NCBI RefSeq assembly: GCF_027887165.1
Contig: NC_077228.1
Coordinates: 388,369,692 to 388,433,691 of the forward strand
DNA length: 64,000 nt
DNA from: Monodelphis domestica
Lineage: Eukaryota; Chordata; Mammalia; Didelphimorphia; Didelphidae
Reading direction: 5' to 3'
Part shown: piece after piece, positions 46,376-57,790 of the stretch
How the letters are laid out: each line of letters begins with the position of its first letter
How positions within the stretch are numbered: position 1 is the stretch's first letter
Notes under the pieces: generated by a model
Seen by the model: only the letters and a program-made list of their open reading frames with translations
What the model was told of the DNA's origin: nothing
Database searches by the model: none
Made by a program: the position numbers and the translations under genes

Positions 46376-48435
46376 ATTTTTTAATTAATATCAAATATCT
46401 TATTCTTTTTCGGGGGTATGCCTCATTGCAAAAAACAAACAACAAACAAACAAAAGGAGTATATAGGAGACATTCAATAGGCAGTGCTTGTTGAGTGATT
46501 GATATCTCATGTAATGTATATCTGTTAAAGAAGCCATTTAAAACCCCTCTCACAGGAACCTCCCCTCCATCCACTCCCAGCCCTGATCCTGGATGACTAA
46601 TCACAAAACAATAGCACCAATGACATTTGGGTAATTCTATATCCCTCCTTCCAGGGTAGATGTCTATCTAGGTTTGCCAGTTTTAGTAAGAAACCTCTCC
46701 TTTTCCAACTTGATTCATGCCCTCTGATATTCAAGCCTTAAATTCTAGCTTGCTACAACTGGTTTATCTTATCTTTCATTTTAAATAGTTGACTTTAGCC
46801 TCATAAGACTTGCCATTCATGCTCTTTCATTTCCATTTACAACTTCAGCTAGATGAACCTTGCTCCCCTTATTCTGGGTACAAATAGAACCATCTTGGAT
46901 AATTCTGACAACTTCTCATCCTGCTGAATTCACCTAACCTACTTTTCTCAAACCTTTGCTTTAAAAGAAATTACAGGTACTGGGATTCTGCTTATTCCCA
47001 TCTCCATCTACTCTTTATCTATTACCACCATTTACCTCTTCCTAACTGGTTAATAAAATAATTTTTATACTTGTGGATATAATATTTTGATGTCTTTAAT
47101 AGGTGATATATATATACATATACATATATATATATATATATACATTTATTTTGTTATAAACTGAAGTGTGTTATGTTTTTGAGTGTGCCTGACCTGTTAG
47201 GGGGAGTCACTTTAACTATGACTTATGAGTCAATTCAATTTCAACAATGATATAATGGATTCTTGTTCAAGGAATGACCTGAGAATCATTCTTTGATCCC
47301 GGAATCCCATTGGGAAGTCTAATAAAGCTCTGGTTAGCCTCAGTATAGAGAACTATTAAAAGTTAAATGAATTTAGAAATTCTCCAAGCATTGAGGAATA
47401 CTTGAGGGTTGAAGAAGTCATAGGAACCAGCTTGGGCTCTGGTACATGCGCACATACACACAAATGCACACACACATGTACACACACTCACACATTATAC
47501 CATATGGAATCTTAAAAACTAGGAGCTTGTTATATATGCATTCACAACAAATGCTGGCTCTTTCCCACACATTCTTGGGACCTGAGGTTTGTGACCTCCT
47601 GCAATTAGCATTGATTTGGGCCAAGTTAGGGTTTAAGAAGTATATTGGGATAGGGTTTAGACTAGAGTTATGTGTCATGCCATCACTTTCTACAGAATTT
47701 TAAGAAAGTTACTTAATTTAGGACCTTTTATAAGCCTTTGGGTCCTGCTTTAACCTCTTATATGACTTGGCTGTCTTCCCTTCTTGCAGTAACTTTTGGG
47801 TCATGTCAAGCCCAGTCAAGTAATTCACTCCTCAAACTTTGAAGTAACTTGTTTGTCTCTGTTGTGTATAGAACTATAATGAGAATTATCTGCTAAGATA
47901 TGAAAACTACAGGTACTTGCCTAGATTATAATGGCAAGTTGAATTCATTAGCATTTAAAAGAATGACCTATGAAATGTTCAAATAAGCTAGACTACTGGG
48001 GATATTTTAATTCATTTCAAAGCCACTTAGCTGAAGAAAAACATGATTTCTCTACCATAGGCTTGACTTAAATGCCTTTTAAGTTCCTACAGCAGAGCAG
48101 ACTAACTCCCATTTCCAAGAAACACCACTTGACCCTTGTCCATTCATAGAGAAATGTTTGTACATATTCTACACAGGACTGCCAGTGACCAATGTTTTCA
48201 TTGTCATAAAATCCATTTAATATAATGGGTGCATCCATCAACTGACATCTTCTTATGAAGTAGTAAAGAAAAGAAGAATACTGCTGAGACCAAAAGATGA
48301 GAAAAACTTCTAGAGATGGCTTTCATGCTGGCATGATTTTATTTTTAATGTTAAGAACACAGCCTCCTTTAATACAGCTAATGACTTTATTATTACTCTA
48401 ACCATTTTAAGGGCTGTACAGAAAGGATAATCTGT
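46376..48435. other. No recognised gene or family (~2 kb)
   Basis: Contains a small (CAAA)n run at 46432-46455, a TA-rich patch at 47105-47152 and an imperfect (CA)n run at 47452-47497. The 46630-47060 stretch is pyrimidine-rich and could be part of an LTR, which I cannot show. Confidence 0.45.
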
Positions 48436-48439
48436 CATA

Positions 48440-48895
48440 CTCCAGAACCATAGGCATTTTTAGAGCTTGAAGGGGTCTGAAAAAAATGTATACTCCTCCT
48501 CTGCATTTTAAAGACATGGAAACTGGAACACACCAAAATTAAATGACTTTCTGAAGATCACATAGCTCTTCAATGGCATACCCACACCTAGAACCTCCAA
48601 GGCTCCTGACTTCCAGCCTAGTTCTACTTCCACTGTGCCACAGAGCTTCCATATAGAGATCATGATCAATCAGTAAACATTTACTAAATGACTACTGTAT
48701 GCCTGCCACTGTACTAGCTCTGGTGATCTAAAATGAGACAACAGACAGTTAACACACTCCAGAAGCTTACAGTCTTATTAGGGAGACAAAATTCAAACAC
48801 ATATGTACAAAACAAGCTATATCCAGGAAATATTTTTTTTAAAAAAGGAAAGCACCAGAATTAAGAGGGGTTGGTAAAGGCTTCCTTGGCTGTTC
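48440..48895 (+). mobile_element. Two ancient dispersed repeats
   Basis: At 48440-48655 is the 'agaaccataggcatttttag', 'ttaaagacatggaaactgg', 'agatcacatagctcttc' family (also at 30726). At 48665-48895 is the 'aaacatttactaaatgacta', 'gcctgccactgtactagctc', 'ccagaagcttacagtctta' family (also at 24355). Names not certain. Confidence 0.55.
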
Positions 48896-48957
48896 TGTGC
48901 TGCTATTCAGTTGTTTCATCATGTCTAACTCCTTTTGACTTCATTTGGGGTTTTCTT

Positions 48958-49371
48958 TTTTCTTTTTTACCAATAAGTGTAATAAATTTCCATGTAAGTT
49001 TTTCAAAGTTATATGATTAAAATTGTCTTTTCCTTTATTCCTTTTTCTTCCCCTTTCTGGAGCTGGCAATTAATTCAATCTGGGTTATACCATGTATTAT
49101 CATGAAAAACACATATTCATAATATTCATTTTTTTAAACCCTTACCTTCCATCTTGGAGTCAATACTGTGTATTGGCTCCAAGGCAGAAGAGTAGTAAGG
49201 GCTAGGCAATGGGGGTCAAGTGACTTGCGCAGGGTTACACAGCTAGGAAGTGTATGAGGCTAGATTTGAATCCAGGACCTCCCATCTCTAGGCCTGGCTC
49301 TCAGTCCACTAAGCCCCCCATTTTTGAAAGTAAATAATTTTATAAAACCCAAACCCACAACATATACTCAC
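48958..49371 (-). mobile_element. L1 3'-end fragment inserted in the RTE-tailed SINE
   Basis: A T-rich start (minus-strand A tail) and antisense L1-type 3' text ('agctggcaattaattcaatc', 'gggttataccatgtattatc'). It is flanked by CATTTGGGGTTTTCTT (48942-48957) and CATTTGGGATTCTCTT (49372-49387), 14 of 16 matching. Interrupted by the SINE at 49131-49320. Confidence 0.75.
49131..49320 (-). mobile_element. CORE-SINE (Mar-1/WSINE-like), nearly full length
   Basis: Plus-strand hallmarks: 'aaacccttaccttccatctt', 'gtaagggctaggcaatgggg', 'acacagctaggaagtgtatg', 'ctcccatctctaggcctgg'. Short CATTTTT flanks are the candidate target duplication. Confidence 0.9.
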
Positions 49372-49644
49372 CATTTGGGATTCTCTTGGTGAAGATCTTG
49401 CAGTGGTTTGTCATTTCCTTTTTTAGCTCATTTTATAGATGAGAAACTGAGACAAATAGGATTGAGTGACTTGTGTAGTGTCACCCAGACAGTAAATGTC
49501 TGAGGTCAGATTTGAACTCAGGAAGGGAGTCTGCCATACTTCAGCCCTAGCACACTACCCACTGTACCACCAAGACTTCTTGTAAAAGGTAGAATTTCAA
49601 TTGAGACTTAATCGACCAAGAGCCAGAAGAGGATTTAAAAATAA

Positions 49645-49705
49645 TCTTATCTGAAACTCACTTTACAGATGGGGAGACTAAGGTATAGAGAGATCAAATA
49701 CCTTG
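49645..49705 (+). mobile_element. Ancient repeat fragment
   Basis: 'cactttacagatggggagac' and 'taaggtatagagagatc'. Too short to name. Confidence 0.45.
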
Positions 49706-49739
49706 TCCAAGATGTGGCATGATGTTGCATATTGTTAAA

Positions 49740-49883
49740 CTTTTATTCTAACTCTAGAGCTGATAATGAGTGATTATGACCAACCCCCTTAAGTTCTTTA
49801 AGTCTTATTTTCCTCATCTATAAAATAGAAGATATTGAAGCAATCACTTATATGATTGTTGTGAAGGTCACATGAGATGATGT
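49740..49883 (+). mobile_element. MIR SINE, 3' two thirds
   Basis: 'gtcttattttcctcatctat', 'aaaatagaagatattgaag', 'gattgttgtgaaggtcacat', 'gagatgatgt'. It ends abruptly at the LTR-like block. Confidence 0.75.
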
Positions 49884-50446
49884 TGTTAGGAGACTTTTTA
49901 TTAATTTCTCCTTTTTTATACTTAAGAGGAAAAGGAGCAACAATATTTTTTGGTAAGAGACTCCCTGCTGTGCAGCTTGTCAGTTACTGACCATAAGAAG
50001 TGTGTGGCCGAGGAGAGTTAGTTGTAGAGAGTTGCAAAGGGCTTTTTATCTGTGGGTCTCCTGGGGAGAGGGTGTGCTGCTAGTACTCTCTCTGACTGGA
50101 GACAGAGAACAGAATTAAGGCTTTAATAGCCTTACTGATTGTTAATTACCTGGGTAGATAAGGTAGAGAGATAGTGGTTATATCATTAGATAGTGAGAGT
50201 AGGAGAGTAGGTGAGGGCTTCAGCCAAGCAGAAGATACTGCCCTCTGAGGCAGATGAATTAGGGATTTTTTAGAGAAATTTAGTTAGGATTGGGATCTGA
50301 GGTATAGTTACAAGCTATTGTAAGATTACTTTTGTATTCTTCCTTCCTATTTTCTATCCATATTTCCTAACTAAGTGTTTTGCATTTACTAAACTGCACC
50401 CTGTCTTTTGTTCAAACTCCTACCCCCCAAAATTTAACCCTCCACA
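49884..50446 (+). mobile_element. LTR-like block (endogenous retrovirus, tentative)
   Basis: It begins TGTTAGGAGAC directly after MIR text, ends CCACA and is about 563 bp. Its composition differs from the flanks. No clear target duplication or poly(A) signal, so the call depends on the sharp MIR boundary and TG..CA ends. Confidence 0.45.
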
Positions 50447-50454
50447 AAGTATAT

Positions 50455-50826
50455 TCTTTTTTAAGAACCTTTACTTTATGTCTTAATAGCAACTTTTAGT
50501 CAGAGGGACAAGGGCTAGACAAATGACACTAAGTGACTTGCCGAGGGTAAAACAGCTAGGAAATGTCTGAGACCCTTAGTGCAAATATTAATAATATGGA
50601 ATTAGATCTTGACCAATGATACGTGTAAAACTCAGTGGAATTGTGTGCCATCTATGGGAGGGGATTGGGGGAAGAGGAGGGAAAGAACATGAATCATGTA
50701 ACCATGGAAACATATTCTAAATTAACTATTAAATAAAATTTTCAAAAAAAAATGTTTGATGCCAGATTTAAACTAGGTTCTCCTAATTCAAGGCCCTACT
50801 ACACATTGAGTCACCTAGCTGCCCTA
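50455..50826 (-). mobile_element. CORE-SINE split by an L1 3' end
   Basis: The 3' half is at 50455-50573 ('agggacaagggctagac', 'cttgccgagggtaaaacagc') and the head at 50760-50826 ('gccagatttaaactaggttc', 'gagtcacctagctgcc'). Joining the two removes one copy of the target duplication and gives a normal SINE order. Confidence 0.85.
50574..50749 (+). mobile_element. 5'-truncated L1 3' UTR inserted in the CORE-SINE
   Basis: A 176-bp piece ending 'attaaataaaattttcaaaa' with an A tail at 50744-50750. The flanks are AAATGTCTGA (50561-50570) and AAATGTTTGA (50750-50759), nine of ten matching. It resembles the L1 3' UTR text 'gaacatgaatcatgtaacca'. Confidence 0.8.
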
Positions 50827-50831
50827 AGAAA

Positions 50832-50885
<54 letters not shown>
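50832..50885. repeat. (GT)n microsatellite, ~54 bp
   Basis: Dinucleotide array with one TTTG interruption near 50841. Confidence 0.97.
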
Positions 50886-50887
<2 letters not shown>

Positions 50888-52250
50888 GCCTTTGCAAACC
50901 ATAAGGGGGGAATATATAAATGCAAAGATATTATTTTACTGTTGTTCTTATTCCCCATTTAGTTAGTGGAAGAGCTGGTCCCAAACGAAATTCCTCTGGT
51001 TTCAAATACCATATTCTTTCACTCTAGCCAGCTGCTTTTCTTTTCAAGGTGGAGAAAAATATACCCATGTTAATGACAATCCTCAAGCTCTAGAAAAGTT
51101 TTCACTCTGTCTCTCTATTGGTTATCAGTTGCCAAGCTGCCACTCCAGCATGACACATCTATATGTTGCACTGCTGGGCTCTGACAAACAACAACAAAAT
51201 AAAATGAGATTAAAAGAAAAATAAGCCTATTGCATGGTTTGGGGGCAGACTCTGGGACCAGAGCATTTGAATGAGAAAGGATGTTTATAAAGCAGTTCTT
51301 GTATATTTACATCTCTCTGAAATAAAAAGCCATAGAAATGAACAGCTAGCTCTGCCTGGGTGAACAAGCACACCCTGAGCCCACACAATTTCTTTCTATG
51401 CTTTCCCTAGTGTGTCCCCTTTGATAGATCAGAAGCAACTCTTTTTCTCTCGTCAATGAAGGGAGGCTATAAAAAGGATATTCCCATCGATTTTGACATC
51501 AGAAAAAAGTCACTAGTGATGAGTTTTTAAAAATTCAAATGTAACACTTGGGTGAAGTTAGCTTCTGCTCAAGTACCATTTTCCACCCCATTTATTAGAG
51601 AGTTTTGTTTCCCTGAACAGTAAACTCTGGGGTCACCTGCCCCACTTAGAGCTCCATTTTTTGAAGCACTGGCTAGGTCTGGCTCCTATCATTCTGGCAT
51701 GGGACCCCAGAGACTGTCTGATACCAGCATTCCTATTTTCCCTTCTCTTTTCTGCTTTGTTATTGTGCAGGATATCCTGACACCTGTCAGAAACCTGGCC
51801 AGGCTTCCAGAAGACCATCATGTCCCTTGGTCTTCCCTGTCATTAGACATGTTGAGAAGGAACTAGACAACACTGAGGCTCCCCTTTAGCTTCAAGTTAA
51901 TTGACAGGTCTGAGTCATCGAAGAAGGTGAACACATTAAGAAAGAAAATAAAAGTCCAAATCAAATGTAGTCCTATCTTCTTCTGGGTCAGTGACCACTT
52001 GGAAGTACTTTCCACACATTTTAAAAGTTTGTCATTAATGTGTTTTGCTGTCAATCAACTAACAAAATTTCTTTTGAGTCTTCTCAGTCAATACTTCTAT
52101 CTTGGGAAGAATTTTAGGAATACAAAGGGATTCTTAAAGTAAATATTTTTTCCCTTCTCATTTTGGACACCAAAGACAGGGAGGGGATAGAACCAAGAAA
52201 ATAATTTCCTTTTGTTTTTCTTTTGGTTTTTAATTAACTCAGTTAAGTTG
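50886..52250. other. No recognised feature (~1.4 kb)
   Basis: Unique-looking with moderate G+C in places (51330-51430, 51600-51850). Short ORFs on both strands have no known motif. A candidate for conserved non-coding DNA, untested. Confidence 0.4.
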
Positions 52251-52254
52251 AATC

Positions 52255-52575
52255 TTCTGTAAATGCTGCCGTCTCACCCATCATTCAAACAGTATATGAA
52301 GTCCCATCTCCTCCAGGAAGCCTTCCTAGCCTAATTGGAAGGATACTGACAAATTCTGCCTTTCATCTGTGAAACACCAGAGACCAGCTTTGATTCACTA
52401 CCCTGAGCCTGTATCACCCTTCATTTATAAGCCATATGTAGTTATTTCTGCCCAATTATTCTGCTACTTGCTGCTTATTACTCATTGATCTGGATGTCCT
52501 ATGACAGCATTGTAAGTAATTTGAGAAGAGATCACACTTGACTTACACTTAAAATGCTGTTTAATATAATTGATA
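52255..52575 (+). mobile_element. L2 LINE fragment
   Basis: 'gtcccatctcctccaggaag', 'ccttcctagcctaattgg' and a degraded 3' portion match the L2 3' end. Confidence 0.6.
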
Positions 52576-52685
52576 CAGGAGAGGTAGCTCAATGTAGTGC
52601 ATTGGTTTCTGGAGTTTGCTCTGATATTTGTTTCCTATTTCTCTTGGCCTAGACATCCTTATCTATAAATTAGAAAGTTGGACTG

Positions 52686-52905
52686 TATCAGTGTCAAAAT
52701 AAAATAGAATCAGAACCATCAAATCATATATAAGGATCTCTAGGGACTGAATTTTAACTTAGAAAACCACATATCAACATTATCTATGTTCTGTTATATT
52801 TTTATTTTAAGTAATTCTTAATTAAATATTTTGTTTCAACTTCATTCAGATTGTGCTTGAGAGCACTGCCAGATGAATGTGGGGTATTTGTATATGTTGA
52901 CTATG
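52686..52905 (+). mobile_element. Non-autonomous hAT-like DNA transposon
   Basis: It starts CAGTGTCAAAATAAA, with 'atcaaatcatatataaggat', 'cttagaaaaccacatatcaa' and 'attatctatgttctgttata'. Same family as 25456-25690 in reverse orientation. The right end is diverged. Confidence 0.65.
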
Positions 52906-54190
52906 GGCTAGATGACTTCTAATCTAACTTCTGACTCTAAATGCTATTTAATGAATTTTGGAAATTAATTGTTATTAAATTAATTTAATGGACCCTTTTA
53001 GTATATAATAACTGAGAATATTAGAACTTTAAGGTTTACAAAATACTTTGGGCATATTTTTATTTCATTACCATAGTAATAATAATTATTTCCTTTTTTC
53101 TTTTCCCCCTGAACATCTAAAGATAATCTTCCCTGTTTTTCTTTAACCTTGCAGAAGGACTGGCAATGATTCACTTTGTTTTGAAACTGAAAAGAGAAGA
53201 AAAGTCAGAAAAGGTGGAGAGACTTATAATTTTCCCAGTAGGATTTCACAAATAGTTCTGATTAAGCCCACTATTTGCATTGTGATAATTAATGTTGTGT
53301 CAGTGGTCTGCTATTTACTAATGGTTCATACCTAAGAAATTAGGAATTTTGAAAATGATGTAAAGATATTTTTATGCAGTCCACAGAAGCTAGGAGTTCT
53401 GAGACCAGTGGGTCAAGCAACCAAAGCAGACAAGCAGTTTTGTAGTTGGAGTGGTTAGAGAGAGTAACAAAATAAAATAGATTTCTATTTATGCAAATGT
53501 AGAGGGCAACGAGGACCATAGTTATTCCTGTGACTTAAAGAGTTTGCACTATATTTCTGATTTTGCCATAGACAATCAACAAAGATGTGTACACAGCCTG
53601 ATTTGTCTACCAGATGAGAGAGTCAGAGGTAGGAGGAATTCCTAGTCAGTCTTTATATCATCAGGGAAGATGAAGTATTCCTCTTAATGATGGAGGGAAA
53701 GACCCAAAAGAACAAGAAAGAAGAAAAAATACTCTTGAAGTCAGAGAAGAGAATCCCAAATAAGTACAATAGGGTAGAATATTGTAGGATGGAGGGGAAA
53801 ATTTGACTTTGGGACAGTTTAAGATATGTCATAGGTATAATGGTCCCCCACCCACCTCAAGAATGGATTCAGACCATCTGAGACAGAAGTAGGTCCTCAT
53901 GTACTCCATGGGAATGTAATAGGGATACACGGATGCCAAGAGTGAAGACATCTGTTTTTGGTTCCAGGAAGAAGAGACATACTGTGATAAAAGAATACAG
54001 CCTTGTGAGAGCTACTGATAAATTGATGTTATCTGAATGTTCAGGAGCCATGCTACCTTCCCAGGACATTAATACCAGACATGACAGAGGCCCTTTCAAA
54101 ACCTAGCAAATCTGAAGACTTGTATCCATGATCTTATTGATTGATAAGGGAGTACATGACACTGGAAGGATATGAGAGGACATAATTATA
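52906..54190. other. No recognised feature (~1.3 kb)
   Basis: Includes a 76-codon minus ORF (53869-54099) without a known motif. Confidence 0.4.
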
Positions 54191-54194
54191 TAGC

Positions 54195-54292
54195 CTTAAG
54201 GACAGGTACTATTTTCCCTTGATTTTCCTTGGAATTTAGTATGGCTTCTTGAACATTACATGTTCTTAATAAATGTTTGTTGATCTCAGCCC
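54195..54292 (+). mobile_element. L2-like 3' end
   Basis: 'aaggacaggtactattttcc' to 'tgttcttaataaatgtttgt'. Confidence 0.65.
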
Positions 54293-54304
54293 TCTGAGCC
54301 AAGC

Positions 54305-55600
54305 AGAAAAAAATTTTTTTTCTAATCCCTTTCCTTCATAATAGCCCTTTACATACTTGAAGAAAGTGCTGATGGAACATTTTACTCTATTCTAAGTATT
54401 CTCTTCTCCAGATTTAGCAACCTCAGTTAATTCAGTGCTTTCCTATATGTTGTCATTTCAAGTCTCTCCTATTTCAGTTTGTCCATGTCCTTTCTAAAAT
54501 GAGGTTCTTAGAAGTAAACATAAAGCTTAATGAATGATTTTTAAAAAATTTATTGTTATCAATAGTAGTTGTCTTATCAGTAAAGAATATAAAAAGACCT
54601 CTATTGTTCTAAATGTTGTACTAGTTTTTATGCAGTGAAAGACTGACTTGGGTTATTTGTCGGTGTTAACTCACTCTAACTTTCTTTTGTTTTCCTTTTT
54701 CTTTTTTTAAAACTCTTACCTTCTAAACCTTAGAATCAATACTCTATATTGGTGCCAAGGCAGAAGAGCAACAAAAGTAGGCAGTGGAGGTTAAGTGACA
54801 TGCTCAGGGTCACACAGCTAGGAAGTATCTGAAATCAAATTTGAACCCAGGACCTCCCATCTCTAGGCCTGGCTCTGAATCCACTGAGCCACACAGCTGG
54901 CCTCCTAACTTCATTTTTTATTAAGTTCTCAATGCTTTTTCTTTTTTATAACCATTGCTTTCTAGCTAAATTTGTCTTCATTAGTTTGAACCCAAGTGTA
55001 AAGTTTTACATTTTTCCCATTTAAATTTCATCTCATTAGAGCTGATCAATTATTTCTAGTTCACTAACACCTTTCTTGATCCTTACTCAGTCATCTAATG
55101 TGCTAGCTGTCCCTGTTAGTTACATGACCTGAAAATTTCATTATCATGCCATTTTATTACTCATTCTTTAATCTGTCAGTGAAAAAAAATGTTATATAGA
55201 TGAGTCAGTAATTAAGTCAGCCCTCACTTATTAAGTGATTACCATGTGCCAGACCCAGACTTAAGCTTTAGAGATTCAAAGAAAAGGACTAAGGATAAAT
55301 CCCTGAGACATTTTATTAGATACCTATGGATACTATTCTTTAAGTCTTTTTTACTCAACTCTGTGAATCTATTATCTGTACTATTGTTTACCCTACACTT
55401 CCTTATCTTGCCAACAAGAATACCATGCTAAATCTTGTCAAATCATAGTATACTATATACAAGTTTCCTAATCTACCTAACACTTTATTGGATCTGTAAA
55501 AAATGAAAATGATATGAATTTGTTGTGACTTATTCCTGTAAACCCATCCTTGCTCTTAGTCACTGCTTCTATTCAATTCATTGTGCTTGAGTTAACTTTG
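54305..55600 (-). mobile_element. Ancient CR1/L3-class LINE, antisense, right-hand part of a long remnant
   Basis: Plus-strand markers in the expected order: 'gtccatgtcctttctaaaat' near 54482, 'tatcttgccaacaagaatac' near 55404, 'gctaaatcttgtcaaatc' near 55428, and 'taaacccatccttgctctta' near 55539. It is interrupted by the CORE-SINE 54703-54905 and possibly by an old repeat near 55215-55270. The element continues at about 56400. Highly decayed. Confidence 0.65.
54703..54905 (-). mobile_element. CORE-SINE (Mar-1/WSINE-like), nearly full length
   Basis: T-rich left end (A tail), 'ccaaggcagaagagcaac', 'gggtcacacagctaggaagt', 'tttgaacccaggacctccc', 'ccactgagccacacagctgg'. Inserted in the CR1/L3 remnant. 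Confidence 0.9.
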
Positions 55601-56400
55601 AGTTCTCAAAGGCTATTTATATAGAAACTCTGGAAGATTCTATTGTTCTGGCAAAGTTTTAACTATAGTCCTAGCAATAGACTATTTTTTTTTTTTTAGG
55701 ACAAGCTGAGGCTGTTATAGACTAGCTACTTGATGATGGAATATTTGGCAAAGACAATCTATATTGTAAGGAAAAATGCAAACAATACACCCTTGAATAA
55801 ATACCTCTCCAGTATTATTTTAGTGGCAAGGTGGAGAGAAAGGAGGCAGAGAGTGCTAAGAATCAAAATTTTTAAACTTCCTATAAATTTTAAGTCAATA
55901 ATTGACATTCTAAATTTGAGATCCTTTTCCATTGTCCAACAAGTGAGTATAGTACCAGAGGATATACATTTTATAAATCCTTACATTATCAGTATAAATA
56001 AAACCACAAGAAGAAGGAAGAAAGCTAAATGGAAGGATGGTTCAAATATTGTGCTTGAAATAAATAAGTTGATGGAGTTTATTTTCTAGAAGTACAATCA
56101 GGAAATTCAGGATAATCATTGTTAAAGACATTACCAAAGAAATGAATGAGTTAAAAGGAAGATGGACTGCGCATGAAAAGTCAGCAATGGAGAGCTTTTG
56201 TGCTTCCCTGGTGACCTTATGATGTCAAGAGAAAACAAGGAAGCACCCAGAATATTGAACGGATCATCTGAGGCAACCAAATGCGATGTCATAGTTAAAA
56301 ATTTTACAAGATAGGCAAATGTGGATGGATTACAATTTGTCTTAATTGGAGGAAATGGCCACATTGATGAGATCACAGCTCCCCTTGAGTATTCAAATAC
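55601..56400 (-). other. Unexplained ~0.8-kb insert within the CR1/L3 remnant
   Basis: It separates two collinear CR1/L3 parts. A T run of about 14 at 55685-55698 could be the A tail of a minus-strand retrocopy ending there. The body is open for long stretches on both strands (119 codons plus at 55730-56089; 130 codons minus at 56523-56131, extending past the insert edge). I recognise no protein family in any frame. It may be a retrocopy of a transcript, an unfamiliar transposon or old LINE text. Target duplications were not found. Confidence 0.35.
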
Positions 56401-56665
56401 CATAATTGTAGTATCATATTTTGGAATTTTGTCAGTTATGTTGACCAAGCTTACTAGCATATATTTGAAAACTCTGCCCTCTTCCCTATTTTTGAAAATA
56501 TACTCACCATTGCTGATTCCCAATACTGTGTATGGTACCTCTCCTGTTCCTCATAATCTTTTAAAAATCAATCACAAAGACTCAAAAGTAACTTCTTTTA
56601 TTTTTATTTTAATATTCAGTAACTTGAGATGTAGTTTAGTCAGACCTGGTGACATTAATTAGTTA
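56401..56665 (-). mobile_element. Ancient CR1/L3-class LINE, antisense, continuation
   Basis: 'tattttggaattttgtcag', 'accaagcttactagcata', 'ggtacctctcctgttcctca', 'taatcttttaaaaatcaatc', 'cagacctggtgacattaatt' follow the same family in order from 55600. Confidence 0.65.
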
Positions 56666-57429
56666 GAGTATGCTCTTACTATCCTGTTATTTTTCTTGCT
56701 TCAACTCATTGTTAATTAGTATAAATAATTAGAAAATGGTGAATTGTCTAAAGAGGGCAAGGTAGCTACAAAAGGAGCTCAGTTATGAACATTTATTTTG
56801 AAAAGATGAAAAAGAAGGTGAAAAGGTGGTAGGTAACTTTGAATGACTATAAAAGATTGACAAGGTCCTTTTGGTATATTATTAGGCATAAGATCTAGAA
56901 TGGAATGAGACCTAGGATAAAAGGGCTACAAAGTGGTGCACATTTTATATTATTAACACTAACATTTGCATGTTTTTTATTTACTTGTTAAAAAGTAATT
57001 GATTAATCAGTATGCTTTCTCTGTCATTAAAATGTTATTTAGATCATATTTCTGTAATTTTAACATGAATTTTGTTATTTCAAAGAGATTAAAAAACCTC
57101 ACTTGACAACCAAACTCAAAAGAGGTTCAAAGCGATAGCAGAGGCTGAGAACAGAAGACTAGGAATACTTCAGTACTTTAGTGGACTGATGACCTCATTG
57201 ATGTAACAACTTTTTTTTTAAGCTAGATTGTGGCAAAAGGAAGATTAAAGAAGGCTTATGTGGTTTTTGGATTTAAAAAGATAAGAAATGTTGGAGAGAA
57301 TGATCTCCGAACTGGGAATGACAGAACAAAATAAGGGTAGATGACAGGAGATTTTATAGCTCTTTTCAATGTGTTCAAGTTTGCAGGCCATAGAAATTAT
57401 ATTACAGAGGACTCTTCAAAGTGATTGTT
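56666..57429. other. No confident feature
   Basis: Possibly more CR1/L3 text, too decayed to claim. Confidence 0.4.
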
Positions 57430-57790
57430 GATTCACTATCAGAGATTTTTGAAGAATCTTGAAAAATGGTTAAGAGTGCTGCAAGTAACTGAGTTAGGCA
57501 AAGCTATGTTTCAGGAAGGGAAATGACAGAGTTAACTTCCAATGACTGGCTGGTAAGCTAGGTTCCTGGTAAAACTCTAGAATATTTCATTAAAAGAACT
57601 GTTTTTCCCACTTATAAAAAGGGGAATTATAACTACTATGCAGAATAAATGCATTAAATCCAAGTTATGTCAGACTAATGATTTCTTTTTTAAAAATGAA
57701 TTTGCTGGATTAAATGTGGAAAAATTCCTTACCTATTTACACTTGCCTTTCAACAAAGCATAGACTAAGGTTTCTCCTGGGATCTTTATG
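57430..57790 (+). mobile_element. CR1/L3-like LINE fragment, sense
   Basis: 'ggttcctggtaaaactctag', 'aatatttcattaaaagaac' and 'ttatgtcagactaatgattt' match the coding-strand text of the same broad LINE class. Opposite in sense to 54305-56665. Confidence 0.5.

Larger units (their letters stand above)
48905..49590 (-). mobile_element. SINE with RTE-like tail, split by an L1
   Basis: The tail end lies at 48905-48957 ('gttgtttcatcatgtctaac', 'catttggggttttc'). The head and CORE lie at 49372-49590 ('ttgcagtggtttgtcatttc', 'gatgagaaactgagacaaat', 'agatttgaactcaggaag'). The gap holds an L1 piece with a CORE-SINE inside. Confidence 0.85.

Noticed and set aside
47452-47703. Overlapping 85- and 86-codon ORFs
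   Set aside because: Partly created by an imperfect CA repeat. No family features.
49200-49310. tRNA-like A and B boxes
   Set aside because: They are the tRNA-derived head of a CORE-SINE, not a tRNA gene; no cloverleaf is formed.
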